The position numbers and the translations under genes are program-made. Under the pieces are notes generated by a model, which ran no database searches, had not been told where the DNA came from, and saw nothing but the letters and a program-made list of their open reading frames with translations. DNA of 64,000 bases from NCBI GenBank assembly GCA_045645985.1, contig JAZRJV010000045.1, positions 47,596 to 111,595 on the forward strand, in the 5' to 3' direction. Positions 1-8,381 of the stretch are shown piece after piece. The stretch comes from RGIG9060 sp045645985 (lineage in GTDB: Bacteria > Spirochaetota > Spirochaetia > Treponematales > Treponemataceae). The first letter of the stretch is position 1, and each line of letters opens with the position of its first letter.

Positions 1-900
1 TGCAAAATCTCTTGCCACAAATTACGGAAGCGACATAAAACTTACTCGCACTTTTAAACTTGCGGGTGGCGACATCAACAAAGCCTACGGAATTGAACTT
101 TCAAATGGCATTGATGTTTTTATGAAAGCAAATGAAAAACAGAATGTTGATTTTTTATTCAAGAAGTAAACAATCTTGAAGCAATTTCTAAAACAAAAAC
201 AATTTCAACTCCAGAAGTTATCGCTTACGGAACAGACGACGGAGACAATGTTGGTTATTCATTTTTACTTTTAAAATATGTTCCAGAAGAAAATCAAACA
301 AAAGAGTTTTGGCAAAATCTTGGACGCAAAGTTGCACAAATGCACAACGCCGAAACATCAGAATTTTTATCAAAAGAAGATTTAGATAAAGAAAATAAAT
401 TTGGATTTTCGCGAGATAATTACATTGGAAGGAATAAGCAAATCAATTCTGCAAAAAAAACATGGATAGATTTTTTTAGAGAAAACAGACTCGAAGTTCA
501 ATTTAAACTTGCTCAAAATTATTTTTCAGAAAATGATTTTTCAAAAATAACAAAGCTATTAGATAACCTAGAAAAATTTTTACCAGAACCAAATCAACCA
601 TCTTTGCTGCACGGTGATTTATGGAAAGGAAATATTCTTTGTGCAAAAAATTTTGAGCCATACTTAATTGATCCAGCTTGTTATGTTGGTCATAACGAAA
701 CTGATATTGCAATGACAGAATTATTTGGAGCATTCCCAAATGATTTTTATTCAGCATACAATGAAATCAAACCGATTGATTCAGAATATTCTAATCGACG
801 AGATTTATATAATTTGTATCATGTATTAAATCATTTAAATCTTTTTGGACAAACTTATCTTGAAGCTGCAAAAGCAATTATCGATAAGTATGTAGAATAA
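1..900 (+). pseudogene. Fructosamine kinase family, frameshifted and truncated at window edge
   Basis: Fructosamine/ketosamine-3-kinase family (aminoglycoside phosphotransferase fold), which phosphorylates glycated amines so the sugar is released. The C-terminal part (frame 1, to 900) carries the family hallmarks: SLLHGDLWKGN (catalytic Asp), then YLIDPACYVGH (metal-binding Asp) and NHLNLFGQTYL. The N-terminal part is read in frame 2 from base 2 (KLAGGDINKAYGIEL and VFMKAN, the ATP-binding Lys region) and stops at 167-169. Frame 1 continues directly with QEVNNLEAI. The two halves join if the T run at 151-156 had seven Ts instead of six. I therefore read one gene with a 1-bp homopolymer deletion. 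The first few codons lie outside the window. It could be a sequencing error, a dead gene or a slippage-switched gene. Confidence 0.85.
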
Positions 901-947
901 AAATTAAATTCAATATATATTATTAAAATAAAACTACGAGGTGAAAT

Positions 948-1427
948 ATGTCAGCATACGATTATTCTGTAAAAACGATGGATGGAAACTCAATCTCTTT
1001 AGAAAAGTATAAAGGGAAAGTTTTACTTATTTTAAATTCAGCAACTCACTGTGCATTTACAATTCAATACACAGGCTTACAAGAATTATATTCAAAATAC
1101 AAAGAAGAAGGTTTTGAAATTTTAGATTTTCCTTGCAATCAATTTGGAAATCAAGCTCCAGGTTCTAATCAAGAAATTCATGACTTTTGTGTAAAAAACT
1201 ACGGAATCACTTTTGACCAATTTTCAAAAATTGATGTAAATGGTGCAAATGCAGATCCACTTTTCGCTTATCTTAGAGATAAAACTGGAGCAATTCCTGG
1301 CGATGTTATCAAATGGAATTTTACAAAATTTTTAATTGATAAAAATGGAAATCCAGTTGAACAATTTACACCAGCAACACAACCAAATCAATTTGAAGAA
1401 AATATTTTACAAGCTCTCAAAAAATAA
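948..1427 (+). CDS. Glutathione peroxidase family (thiol peroxidase)
   Basis: 159 aa, the usual length for bacterial Gpx/BsaA proteins that reduce hydroperoxides, probably with thioredoxin as donor. The peroxidatic residue is Cys35 in NSATHCAFTIQY, so this is a Cys enzyme and not a selenoprotein. FPCNQFGNQAPG supplies the conserved Gln and a second Cys, and KWNFTKFLI the conserved Trp-Asn. The peroxidatic motif is less typical than the common NVAS-x-C-G-F-T. An AGGTG Shine-Dalgarno lies 5-6 nt before the ATG. It is convergent with the aminopeptidase, with only 4 bp between them. Confidence 0.93.
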   Translation: MSAYDYSVKTMDGNSISLEKYKGKVLLILNSATHCAFTIQYTGLQELYSKYKEEGFEILDFPCNQFGNQAPGSNQEIHDFCVKNYGITFDQFSKIDVNGANADPLFAYLRDKTGAIPGDVIKWNFTKFLIDKNGNPVEQFTPATQPNQFEENILQALKK

Positions 1428-1431
1428 TTTT

Positions 1432-2667
1432 TTAGAAAACAAAATTTCCGTCTTTAAAGATTGAAATTTTGTTTTCATCTTTTGTAATTCCATAAATTTG
1501 CAAATCGCTTGTTCCTATCATAAAATCAACATGCTCTAACGAATCGTTTAAACCTAATTCAAAAAGTTCTGTTTTAGATTTTGCACTTCCATCTTTTAAA
1601 CATGAAGGATATGCTTCTCCAATTGCTAAATGACAACTTGCGTTTTCATCAAAAAGTGTATTGTAAAAAAGTGTATTCAAATTTCTGATAGGAGAATTAA
1701 ATTGAACCAAGGCAACTTCACCTAAGTAATGAGAACCTTCATCTGTTTCAATTAAATTTTTTAAAACTTCATATCCACTTTCTGCAAAAAAATCTACGAT
1801 TCTTCCTTTTTCAAAAGTAAAACCAAAGTTTTCAATTTTTGTACCATTGTAAATAAGTGGCATTGATGCAACAACCTTTCCATCAACTTTCAATCTATGA
1901 GGTGCTGTAAAAATTTCTTCAGTTGGCATATTAGCAACAAATGGAACTCCATCCAATGCTTTTTCGCCACAACCTTCAAACAAATAATTTTCTGGTAGGC
2001 CAATTATCAAATCTGTTCCAATAGAATTTTTATAATGAAGTTCTTTTAAATTTGCATTGTTCAAAAATTCACTTCTAGTTTTTAATTGTGAAATATGTTT
2101 TTGCCATTCTTCAATAGGATTATTTTTATCTAAACGCATTGTTTTAAAAATATATTCCCATAATTTATTTACAGCATCTTCATTTGATAATTCAGGAAAA
2201 ATTGTTTTTGCCCAACTTACACTTGGAACTGCAATTAAATTCCAGCGAATTTGATTTTTCATACTTGCATCATAAAATTTTTGGAATGCAATATTTTTTG
2301 CTTTGCTTGTTTCTGCTAAAATTTTAGGAGAAATATCTTTCATTAAATTTGGATCTTCAGATAAAATGCAAAGGTATGCTGAACTTTTTTCTACAGCATA
2401 ATTTCTTTCATCAATTTGATATTGAGGAATATCTACAAGAGTTTCTAGTTGTTCATTTTCATAACGCAACTTTGTAAAAAGTTCATCACGCCACATCATC
2501 GTAACTTTTTTAGCTTTATTTTTATAAGCAACATCTGCAATAATTCTTGCAAACTCACAATCAGAAACATCAGCGTTTATAACAAGTTCTTGGTTTTCTT
2601 GAAGATTAACTCCAATTTTTATAACGAGTTGTGCATATTGTTCAAGTTTTGATTTATCGATATTCAT
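1432..2667 (-). CDS. M29 family aminopeptidase (AmpS/PepS type)
   Basis: 411 aa, the normal length of MEROPS M29 aminopeptidases: cytosolic dimeric metallo-exopeptidases that remove N-terminal residues. The expected metal-ligand segments are present: PTEEIFTAPH (Glu ligands), GSHYLGEVALV (Glu), NTLFDENASCHLAIGEAYP (His and nearby Glu) and a C-terminal HVDFMIG (His, Asp). The start is supported by AAGGAAA eight bases upstream. Transcribed toward the left end and convergent with the peroxidase. No partner gene in the neighbourhood suggests more than housekeeping peptide turnover. Confidence 0.92.
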   Translation of the reverse strand: MNIDKSKLEQYAQLVIKIGVNLQENQELVINADVSDCEFARIIADVAYKNKAKKVTMMWRDELFTKLRYENEQLETLVDIPQYQIDERNYAVEKSSAYLCILSEDPNLMKDISPKILAETSKAKNIAFQKFYDASMKNQIRWNLIAVPSVSWAKTIFPELSNEDAVNKLWEYIFKTMRLDKNNPIEEWQKHISQLKTRSEFLNNANLKELHYKNSIGTDLIIGLPENYLFEGCGEKALDGVPFVANMPTEEIFTAPHRLKVDGKVVASMPLIYNGTKIENFGFTFEKGRIVDFFAESGYEVLKNLIETDEGSHYLGEVALVQFNSPIRNLNTLFYNTLFDENASCHLAIGEAYPSCLKDGSAKSKTELFELGLNDSLEHVDFMIGTSDLQIYGITKDENKISIFKDGNFVF

Positions 2668-2741
2668 TTTATTTCCTTATATATAAAATCTATTGATAAA
2701 ATAAAATGTAATATAAACTTAGCAAGTTGTAAAGACAAATC

Positions 2742-3884
2742 TTATAACAAAGGAACAATTCCTAAAATCAATCCTCCAATTAAAACAGAACCGATTTGCC
2801 CCGAAACATTTGCACTTACTGCGTGCATCAATAAAAAGTTTTGATTATCTTCTTCCAAGGCAAGTTTTTGTACTACACGACTAGCCATAGGGAAGGCAGA
2901 AATTCCACAGGCACCAAGCATTGGATTTAATCGATTTTCTTTTTTACAAAATAAATTTATTAGTTTTGCAAAAAGTACGCCACAAACTGTATCTCCAATA
3001 AAAGCAATTAAACCTAAAAACATAATTAGCAAAGTTTGTAACTGTAAAAAATTTTCAGCTCTCATAGTTGCACCAACACTAATACCTAAAAGTAATGTAA
3101 CGATATTTGCAAGTTCATTTTGTGCACAGTGCGAAAGTTTTTCTAAAACGCCACTTTCTTTAATTAAATTTCCAAACATTAAAAATCCCAAAAGAGGTGC
3201 TGCCATTGGAACAATAATTCCAACTATTAAAGTTAAAGCGATAGGAAAACTAATCATCACCCATTGTGGAATTTTGCAATCTTTTGATATAACATGAAGT
3301 TTTCTTTCTTTTTTTGTTGTAAGTAATTTTATTACAGGAGGCATAATTATTGGAACTAAAGACATATATGAATATGCAACAACTGTAATTGGAGCAAGTA
3401 AGTTAGGTGCAAATTTTGATGTTACTAAAATTGAAGTTGGCCCATCTGCAGCGCCTATTACACCAATACTTGCGGCTTCTGGAATTGAAAATCCAAAAAA
3501 TTTGTAAGCAATAAAAGCGGATATAAAAATTCCACCATGAGCAATAATTCCAAAAATCATCATCCAAGGTCTACAAATCAAAGGTCTGAAATCTATCATT
3601 GCTCCTACGCAAATAAAAATTAAAAGCGGAAAAAGTTCTGTCATTATTCCACTTTCAAAAAGAATTTTTAAAATACCAGAGGTTTGACCATGTTGCAAAA
3701 CTATTTCAAATGGAAGATTTACAAGAATCGCACCAAAACCGATTGGAAGCAAAAGCATTGGTTCATACTTTTTTTTAATTGCAAGAAAAATTAGAAAACT
3801 ACCAATTACAAACATTACAAAATTTTGCAAAGAAAGAGAACTAAGTCCTTCTGTAAAGTAACTAAAAATCTGTGAACTATTCAT
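2742..3884 (-). CDS. oadB: Sodium-translocating decarboxylase beta subunit (OadB/GcdB/MmdB family)
   Basis: 380 aa, polytopic. The family core is clear: GAADGPTSILVTSKFAPNLL followed by PITVVAYSYMSLVPIIMPP in the middle, and ACGISAFPMASRVVQKLA with SANVSGQIGSV near the C-terminus. In known complexes this subunit couples carboxybiotin decarboxylation to Na+ export across the inner membrane. The alpha (carboxyltransferase), biotin carrier and gamma subunits are not next to it, so its partners must be encoded elsewhere or it works alone. No Shine-Dalgarno precedes the ATG. A -10 box TATCCT ends seven bases before it, suggesting a leaderless transcript separate from ilvB. Confidence 0.9.
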   Translation of the reverse strand: MNSSQIFSYFTEGLSSLSLQNFVMFVIGSFLIFLAIKKKYEPMLLLPIGFGAILVNLPFEIVLQHGQTSGILKILFESGIMTELFPLLIFICVGAMIDFRPLICRPWMMIFGIIAHGGIFISAFIAYKFFGFSIPEAASIGVIGAADGPTSILVTSKFAPNLLAPITVVAYSYMSLVPIIMPPVIKLLTTKKERKLHVISKDCKIPQWVMISFPIALTLIVGIIVPMAAPLLGFLMFGNLIKESGVLEKLSHCAQNELANIVTLLLGISVGATMRAENFLQLQTLLIMFLGLIAFIGDTVCGVLFAKLINLFCKKENRLNPMLGACGISAFPMASRVVQKLALEEDNQNFLLMHAVSANVSGQIGSVLIGGLILGIVPLL

Positions 3885-3891
3885 ACAAAAA

Positions 3892-3920
3892 AGGATAATT
3901 CACAGATTTTGTCATTGCAA
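3892..3920 (-). promoter_or_regulatory. Sigma-70 promoter of oadB, apparently leaderless
   Basis: On the minus strand TTGCAA (3915-3920), a 17-bp spacer and TATCCT (3892-3897). The -10 box is followed by seven bases and then the ATG at 3884. Predicted transcription start is the base before the start codon. Confidence 0.5.
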
Positions 3921-3945
3921 GAAAAAATAGATTTTTAAGAAACTC

Positions 3946-5664
3946 TTATTCCATGCTACAAATAGCTTCGATATTTGCTTTTCCTGCTGGAACGAAAGGA
4001 AGAACCAATTCTGCCATTTCAATTGGACAATGTACAAAACGAGGTCCGCTTCCTTTTTGTGGGAATGCAATTTTATTCCAATTTGGAGTGTAAACATCAA
4101 CAGCTTCGATTCCAAAACCTTCTGCAATTTTCATAAGGTTAGGTGATTTTGAGTAAATTGATGCGCTATAGTTTTTATCAAACAAAATTTCTTGTTGCTG
4201 ACGAACCATTCCTAAAGCACCGTTATCCAAAACGATAATTGTAACATCTAGGTTTTGTTCTGCCAAAGTTGCCATTTCTTGCACATTCATCATGATAGAA
4301 CCGTCACCAGAAAAACAAATTACTCGTTTATCAGGATTTGCAAGAGCAGCACCGATTGCAGCAGGAAGCCCAAAGCCCATTGTTCCAAGACAGCCAGAAG
4401 TTAAAAGTTGTCTTGCGTTTTCTATCGGATAATATTGAGCAGTCCACATTTGATGCTGACCTACATCTGTTGTAACAATAATATCATCAGGATTTAGCCC
4501 TGCTCCTTTAGCAAGTTCAGGAACAGAACTAATAAATCGTCCAGGATTATTTATTCTTTCTTTATCAGTTTGATGAATTTTTGCCAAACTTTCTGCCCAA
4601 GCTTTTCTCTCTTGAGCTTTTTCTTCATCTTTTGAATTATTCAATTTTTCTTTTAATGCACAAACTAAAGCAGGTAAAAATGATTCAACATCAGAAATTA
4701 CAGCCACGCTTGACTGAAAGATTTTATTTACTTCGGCAGCGTCAATATCAACATGGATGATTTTTGCGTTAGGACAGAATTTTGAAATTACACCAGTTGC
4801 TCTATCATCAAAACGAACGCCCATTGCCAAAATTACATCAGCATCGTGCATTGCTGTATTTGAAGCCATTGAACCGTGCATTCCAACCATTCCTAAATTC
4901 AATTCTGAACTCGCAGGAAAACATCCAATTCCCATCAAACTTGTAACTACAGGAAGTGAAAAAATTTCTTGTAATTCTTTAATTCCTTTAGAAGCAAATG
5001 GAGAATTACATCCACCACCAGCAAAGATTACAGGGTTTTTAGAGTTCAAAAGCATTGTTGCGCTTTCATCTATTGCCTTTGCTAAATTTTCGCCAACTGT
5101 TCTAAAACGAGCAGAGTGATTATCTTTAATTCCACATTCTGGCCAAGATTCAAAAGTGATTTTTTCAAGTTGAACATCACGAGGAACATCAACTAAAACA
5201 GGTCCGCATCTTCCAGAACTTGCAATAGCAAAGGCTTGTGGAATTGCAGTAAGCAAATCTTTTGCAGATTTTACTAAAATACTGTGTTTTGTAATTGGGA
5301 AAGAAAGTCCAAAAGTATCAGCTTCTTGAAAAGCGTCTGTTCCGATTAAACTTGTATTTACTTGTCCTGTAATTGCAACCAAAGGAATTGAGTCGCTTCG
5401 CGCATCAGCGATTGCAGTTAAAAGATTCATGGCTCCAGGACCACTTGTTGCAATACAAACTGCAGGAAGTCCAGTTGTACGAGCCATTCCTTGTGCTAAA
5501 AATCCAGCAGCTTGTTCGTGTCTAACTAAAATGTGATTTATAGAACTTCTTTCAAGTTCATCGTAAAGAGGAAGGACGGAACCTCCAGGGATTCCTGCCA
5601 CAGTTTTAATATTTTGTTGTTCTAAAAGTTTTACAATAATTTGTGCACCAGTTGCTTGTATCAT
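3946..5664 (-). CDS. ilvB: Acetolactate synthase, large catalytic subunit
   Basis: 572 aa thiamine-diphosphate enzyme that condenses two pyruvates (or pyruvate and 2-oxobutyrate) in branched-chain amino acid synthesis. Seen: the N-terminal Pyr domain with catalytic Glu50 in ILVRHEQAAGFLAQG, the central FAD-type domain, and the C-terminal PP domain with GDGSIMMNVQEMATL and ending around VLDNGALGMVRQQQE, the ThDP/Mg motif and AHAS-type substrate loop. AGAGGAAT lies before the ATG. The regulatory subunit gene ilvN, usually adjacent, is absent here. The next gene downstream is oadB. Anabolic IlvB is favoured over catabolic AlsS because of the C-terminal extension and overall fit. Confidence 0.93.
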   Translation of the reverse strand: MIQATGAQIIVKLLEQQNIKTVAGIPGGSVLPLYDELERSSINHILVRHEQAAGFLAQGMARTTGLPAVCIATSGPGAMNLLTAIADARSDSIPLVAITGQVNTSLIGTDAFQEADTFGLSFPITKHSILVKSAKDLLTAIPQAFAIASSGRCGPVLVDVPRDVQLEKITFESWPECGIKDNHSARFRTVGENLAKAIDESATMLLNSKNPVIFAGGGCNSPFASKGIKELQEIFSLPVVTSLMGIGCFPASSELNLGMVGMHGSMASNTAMHDADVILAMGVRFDDRATGVISKFCPNAKIIHVDIDAAEVNKIFQSSVAVISDVESFLPALVCALKEKLNNSKDEEKAQERKAWAESLAKIHQTDKERINNPGRFISSVPELAKGAGLNPDDIIVTTDVGQHQMWTAQYYPIENARQLLTSGCLGTMGFGLPAAIGAALANPDKRVICFSGDGSIMMNVQEMATLAEQNLDVTIIVLDNGALGMVRQQQEILFDKNYSASIYSKSPNLMKIAEGFGIEAVDVYTPNWNKIAFPQKGSGPRFVHCPIEMAELVLPFVPAGKANIEAICSME

Positions 5665-5847
5665 AAGTCATTCCTCTTATATTTTTTTGTGTTTTTAACA
5701 AATTCAAAATACCATATTTAAACTCTTCTTTCAATGGAGTATACTACTCTTTGTAAAAATATATACAAAATATTATGTATTTTTTATAAATTATTTACTT
5801 TTTAAAATTTTCTTTTTCGAGCAAAATTTTTAAATACAAATAATTAA

Positions 5848-5926
5848 CACTGTAAGGTGAATATGTAAAGTACGACATTTGAGCAAAGCGAAACCGGAGT
5901 GTTTTTGCATATTCACCTGAGAAGTG
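5848..5926 (+). promoter_or_regulatory. Structured element, copy 1 (upstream of the NFACT gene)
   Basis: Long hairpin: CACT (5848-5851) pairs with AGTG (5923-5926); then an internal loop GTA/GAGA; then AGGTGAATATG (5855-5865) pairs perfectly with CATATTCACCT (5908-5918). The apical part carries CGACATTTGA and GAAACCGGAG. A second copy at 58074-58158 keeps the loops and the apical motifs but changes the stem sequences with pairing preserved. It fits a cis-regulatory RNA, but a good promoter overlaps its 3' arm (see next entry), so a DNA-level repeat is also possible. I could not match it to a named riboswitch. Confidence 0.6.
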
Positions 5927-5933
5927 CTATAAT
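5905..5933 (+). promoter_or_regulatory. Sigma-70 promoter of the NFACT/RqcH gene
   Basis: TTGCAT (5905-5910), 17-bp spacer, TATAAT (5928-5933). Start of transcription would be near 5940, followed by a TAGGA Shine-Dalgarno and the ATG at 5956. It overlaps the 3' arm of structured element copy 1. Confidence 0.55.
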
Positions 5934-5955
5934 ATTTATTATTTAGGAATACAAT

Positions 5956-7395
5956 ATGTCTTTAAATTGTACAGAAATTAACTTAATTTTAGATGAACTT
6001 GATTTAACAGGTTCTTTTATTCAGCAAATTGTTCAGCCAAGTTTTGATACTTTGGCTTTATACACATACAAAAATTCTACAGCAAAAACAGTTTTGATTT
6101 GTTTGGGCGCAGGTGCTTGTAGAATCAACGAAACTCGCAAAAAAATTCCTAAAACTGAAAAACCTCTTCGCTTTATGGAATTTATGAAATCCAGAATAAA
6201 AGGATGTCGCATTCAGTCTTGTAAACAAATTGGATTTGAGCGAATTATTCAAATGGAACTTTCTCACGGGGACGAAGAATTTTTGATGTTCATAAGACTT
6301 TGGAGTAACGCCGCAAATATCATCGTTACAGACAAAAATCTTACAATTTTAGATGTTTTTTATCGCCGACCAAAACGCAACGAACTTACCGGAAAAGTTT
6401 TTGAACTTCCACAGGTTAGAGAACAAGATAAGGTTTTTGAAGCAAGAGATTTTAGCGATTTAGCACAAACTCTAGAAGAAAACCAATATCTTTCTTTTGA
6501 AACTCTCACCTTTAACCAAAAAGTTGATTTGTGGTATTCTGAACATTCTCAAAGTTTATCTCGTGAGGCTTTGTTAGAACAAGCCGAAAAGATTTATACT
6601 TCAAGAAAATCTAAAATGGAAAATGCTCTTAAAAAACTTGAAGAAAAGCGAGAAAGTTTTTTAACTTGCGAACAATGGAAACATCAAGGAGATTTGATTT
6701 TATCTTACGGTCATCTTATTGATGGAGAATCAAAGTTTTTAGAATGTACCGATTACGAAAACGGAAATACAATTCAAATTCCTATTGACCCAAAGAAAAA
6801 TGCACAAGAAAACGCAAAACTTTATTATGATAAATACAAAAAAGCAACTTCTGGAATTACAGAACTTGAATATGATATTTCAAAAGCAAAGCGTGAAATT
6901 TTAGATTTAGATGCCGCTTACGAGGCTTTGTTAAAAGAGCCTAATCCTATAAAAATTCAGCAACTTTTACATAAGCAAACTAAACCAAAACAACAAATTG
7001 CAAAAAAACATCCTGGTTTAACTTATTTGTTAAATGGCTGGACGATTTTACTTGGTCGTACCGCCAGTGAAAACGACGAACTTTTGCGCCATCATGTAAA
7101 AGGTCAAGATATGTGGATGCACACTCGAGATTATAGTGGCGGTTATGTTTTTATCAAAAATCGTAACGGAAAAACTATTCCTCTTGATATTTTGCTTAAC
7201 GCTGGAAATTTGGCAGTTTATCATTCTAAGGCAAGAAAAAACGGAAGTGCCGATTTGTACTACACTCAAGTAAAACATCTTCGCCGTGCAAAAAATGCAC
7301 CAAAGGGAACAGTTCTTCCAACAAACGAAAAAAATCTTTCTATTAAAATAGAATCTGAACGACTAAAGATTATGGAAGAAGCCTTACAAGATTAA
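5956..7395 (+). CDS. rqcH: NFACT family protein, RqcH-like (ribosome quality control)
   Basis: 479 aa, shorter than Bacillus RqcH (about 570). N-terminal NFACT-N domain (residues 1-190) has GFERII at about 93-98, where the family normally has an Asp-Arg pair that contacts tRNA; here it is Glu95-Arg96. Lys/Glu-rich coiled coil follows at about 205-330, then the NFACT-R domain with ENDELLRHHVKGQDMWMHTRDYSGGYV and NAGNLAVYHSKARKNGSADLYYTQVKH. RqcH adds alanine tails to nascent chains stuck on split 50S subunits; older annotations call the family fibronectin-binding FbpA. Function is inferred from family. The gene follows the structured element and its own promoter. Confidence 0.85.
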   Translation: MSLNCTEINLILDELDLTGSFIQQIVQPSFDTLALYTYKNSTAKTVLICLGAGACRINETRKKIPKTEKPLRFMEFMKSRIKGCRIQSCKQIGFERIIQMELSHGDEEFLMFIRLWSNAANIIVTDKNLTILDVFYRRPKRNELTGKVFELPQVREQDKVFEARDFSDLAQTLEENQYLSFETLTFNQKVDLWYSEHSQSLSREALLEQAEKIYTSRKSKMENALKKLEEKRESFLTCEQWKHQGDLILSYGHLIDGESKFLECTDYENGNTIQIPIDPKKNAQENAKLYYDKYKKATSGITELEYDISKAKREILDLDAAYEALLKEPNPIKIQQLLHKQTKPKQQIAKKHPGLTYLLNGWTILLGRTASENDELLRHHVKGQDMWMHTRDYSGGYVFIKNRNGKTIPLDILLNAGNLAVYHSKARKNGSADLYYTQVKHLRRAKNAPKGTVLPTNEKNLSIKIESERLKIMEEALQD

Positions 7396-7415
7396 CTTTT
7401 TTAGAGTAGATTTTA

Positions 7416-8270
7416 TTAAACTTTTTGAAATATTGTTGGTGCTACATTTTTTAGTGGTAAAATCATATTAAATATAGTTTCTGAATGACCTAAGAAAAGA
7501 TATCCACCTTTTGATAAATATTTCATAAATTTTTTAAGAACTGCTTCTTGTGTGGTTTTATCAAAATACATAAGAACATTTCTACAAAAGATTATATCCA
7601 TTGTATTTTCTAAACAAAAATCATCGTCCATAAAATTTAATCGTTCAAACTGAACTTTTTGGCAAATTTCGCTTTTAATTTTCATTACAGATTTTTCTAA
7701 ATCTTTGTGCTTGATAAAATATTTTTCTTCTATGCCTTCAGGAAGATTTTTTACAGAATCCATTGTGTAACTTGCATCTTTTGCCTTTTGTAAGACTTTT
7801 GTGGATACATCAGTTGCTAAAATAGAATAATCAAAACTTACTTCAGGATTATTTTTTTTATATTCTTCTGTAACGATTGCTAATGTGTAAGGCTCTTCCC
7901 CAGAAGAACATCCAGCAGACCAAATATTTAAATGCTTAATTCCAGATTTTAGCAAAGTTGGAATTGCATCTGTTGTCATATAATCAAAGTGATTTGCTTC
8001 TCTATAAAAATGAGTTAAATTTGTAGTAATTGCATCAATTAAAAGAACTGCCTCTTCTTCACCAATAAGTTCAGAAGAAAAAAGATAATCTACATAAGAT
8101 TCAAAACTCGGCAAGTTTAAAGCATTTAATCTTGATTGCAAGCGAGATTGCATCATCAATCTTTTTGAAATTGGCATTTTTATACCAACTTTATTTTCTA
8201 CAAATGTTGCAATTTTTTTAAATTCTTTTTCTTCTAGGATTTTTAATCCATTTGTTGATTTTTCTGCCAT
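7416..8270 (-). CDS. cheR: CheR chemotaxis protein methyltransferase
   Basis: 284 aa, typical CheR length. It uses SAM to methylate glutamates on chemoreceptors. N-terminal all-helical CheR-N domain (about residues 10-70), then the SAM-binding domain with NIWSAGCSSGEEPYTLA, TDVSTKVLQKA and IIFCRNVLMYFD, ending with GGYLFLGHSETI. A GAGAGAG Shine-Dalgarno precedes the ATG. It is not in a che operon here; the nearest receptor gene in the window is the MCP near 49-51 kb. Convergent with the NFACT gene. Confidence 0.96.
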   Translation of the reverse strand: MAEKSTNGLKILEEKEFKKIATFVENKVGIKMPISKRLMMQSRLQSRLNALNLPSFESYVDYLFSSELIGEEEAVLLIDAITTNLTHFYREANHFDYMTTDAIPTLLKSGIKHLNIWSAGCSSGEEPYTLAIVTEEYKKNNPEVSFDYSILATDVSTKVLQKAKDASYTMDSVKNLPEGIEEKYFIKHKDLEKSVMKIKSEICQKVQFERLNFMDDDFCLENTMDIIFCRNVLMYFDKTTQEAVLKKFMKYLSKGGYLFLGHSETIFNMILPLKNVAPTIFQKV

Positions 8271-8381
8271 AAAAACTCTCTCATCCTAGTTATTGTTAAA
8301 TTATTTTATACATTCTTTTACTTTTCGACATAATATTATATAATGTATAAATAAAATTTCATCAAGACAAGAGAGGATACT

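Noticed and set aside
5849..5871. Start codon within AAGGTGAATATG of element copy 1
   Set aside because: The ATG is followed at once by TAA, and copy 2 has no ATG at that site.
5848..5926. TPP, glycine, c-di-GMP or other common riboswitch
   Set aside because: The conserved bases (CTGAGA alone, no GGAUAAUGCC-type or other core) do not fit these classes.
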